Source: Streptomyces cinnamoneus
GTDB taxonomy: Bacteria > Actinomycetota > Actinomycetes > Streptomycetales > Streptomycetaceae
Length of the DNA: 64,000 nt
Assembly: GCF_014650495.1 (NCBI RefSeq)
Contig: NZ_BMVB01000004.1
Coordinates: 62,001 to 126,000, forward strand
Direction: 5' to 3'
The translations under genes and the position numbers were made by a program. Shown piece by piece: positions 63,490-64,000 of this stretch. Below the pieces are notes generated by a model. The model ran no database searches, was not told the origin of the DNA, and was given only the letters and a program-made list of their open reading frames with translations. Numbering within the stretch: position 1 is the stretch's first letter; each line of letters starts with the position of its first letter.

Positions 63490-64000
63490 GTGATCGAGCT
63501 TGAGGGGGTTCCCGAGCTGATCGACCCGGTCATGATCTGTGCCTTCGAGGGCTGGAACGACGCCGGTGACGCCGCGTCCAGTGCGGTCGCGCACCTGGAC
63601 CGGGAGTGGAAGGGCGAGGTCTTCGCGGCGCTCGACGCCGAGGACTACTACGACTTCCAGGTCAACCGGCCCACGGTCTGGCTGGACGGCGGCGTACGGA
63701 AGATCACCTGGCCGACCACCCGGCTTTCCGTGGTGCGCACGGGCGGGGCCGGCGGCAAGGGGGCGCCCCGCGACCTCGTCCTGGTGCGCGGCATCGAGCC
63801 GAGCATGCGCTGGCGCTCGTTCTGCAACGAGATCCTGGGCTTCGCCCACGAGCTCGGCGTGGAGATGGTCGTGATCCTGGGCTCGCTGCTCGGCGACACC
63901 CCGCACACCCGGCCCGTTCCGGTCAGCGGCGTCACCTCCGACCCGGACCTGGCCCGCACCCTGGACCTGGAGGAGTCCCGCTACGAGGGGCCCACCGGCA
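63490..64000 (+). CDS. PAC2-family protein (proteasome-assembly-chaperone-like), partial
   Basis: Starts at GTG 63490 after GGAAGGAGG and runs off the right edge (170 codons seen). The start VIELEGVPELIDPVMICAFE, GWNDAGDAASSAVAHL, then DLVLVRGIEPSMRWRSFCNE, VILGSLLGDTPHTRPVPVSG match actinobacterial PAC2-domain proteins as I recall them. In eukaryotes PAC2 assists 20S proteasome assembly; actinobacteria have a proteasome, but the role of this family there is not established. The C-terminal part is missing here. Confidence 0.9.
   Translation, partial: MIELEGVPELIDPVMICAFEGWNDAGDAASSAVAHLDREWKGEVFAALDAEDYYDFQVNRPTVWLDGGVRKITWPTTRLSVVRTGGAGGKGAPRDLVLVRGIEPSMRWRSFCNEILGFAHELGVEMVVILGSLLGDTPHTRPVPVSGVTSDPDLARTLDLEESRYEGPTG

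Overview
The window is very GC-rich DNA with actinobacterial codon use and many GTG/TTG starts. It carries Streptomyces marker genes: the chaplins chpH and chpC, gylR with a glycerol operon, soxR, the mycothiol ligase mshC, and families named after S. coelicolor genes (SCO1664, DUF3090, DUF5703). From memory, the order lipase, Ser/Thr kinase, hmgA, soxR, chaplins, mshC, glycerol operon, metH resembles the S. coelicolor SCO1730-SCO1657 stretch. I therefore read it as a conserved chromosomal region of a Streptomyces or close relative. I see no insertion sequence, prophage or CRISPR array.

Layout. 1-4455: minus-strand surface-polysaccharide genes (partial NodB deacetylase, two GT2 glycosyltransferases, CelD-like acyltransferase, membrane protein). 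4761-9983: secreted SGNH lipase, receptor Ser/Thr kinase, small conserved protein, hmgA with a GntR regulator. 10200-17497: aldehyde and alcohol dehydrogenases, DUF2165 membrane protein, TetR, SoxR, zinc-ribbon protein, alpha/beta hydrolase, second TetR. 17538-19787: acyl-CoA dehydrogenase plus APH-like kinase, apparently under the second TetR. 19925-25758: broken small secreted gene, metallo-hydrolase, MarR, MFS pump, quinone-reductase-like enzyme, an 800-bp repeat-filled convergent gap, Nudix hydrolase.

25817-33224: ferredoxin-like protein, a copper amine oxidase/permease/TPR-like operon, DMT-type transporter, lipoprotein carbonic anhydrase and tRNA-Leu(GAG). 33460-43595: M20 peptidase, chaplins, DUF5703, acidic protein, a RecD2-like protein with ruined ATPase motifs, aldo/keto reductase, LLM-fold oxidoreductase, ferritin-like protein, CorA. 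43721-47268: the mycothiol-linked cluster (phosphatase, DUF3090, SCO1664 family, mshC). 47423-53246: secreted propeller-like protein, GH31 glycosidase, and a small GntR-controlled module with two unknown genes. 53286-64000: metH, gylR-glpF-glpK-glpD, a GH18-like anchored protein and a PAC2-family gene cut by the window end.

Most of the window is ordinary core genome. The signals most worth following are: matching operators tying the TetR at 16886 to the acyl-CoA dehydrogenase operon; the RecD2-like protein lacking Walker A and B; tandem repeats that copy the 3' ends of both flanking genes (24415-25249); the GntR module with twin palindromes; a sigma-BldN-like promoter before chpH; and 11-bp-period direct repeats before the lipase. 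I did not find a convincing new multi-gene defence or mobile system.
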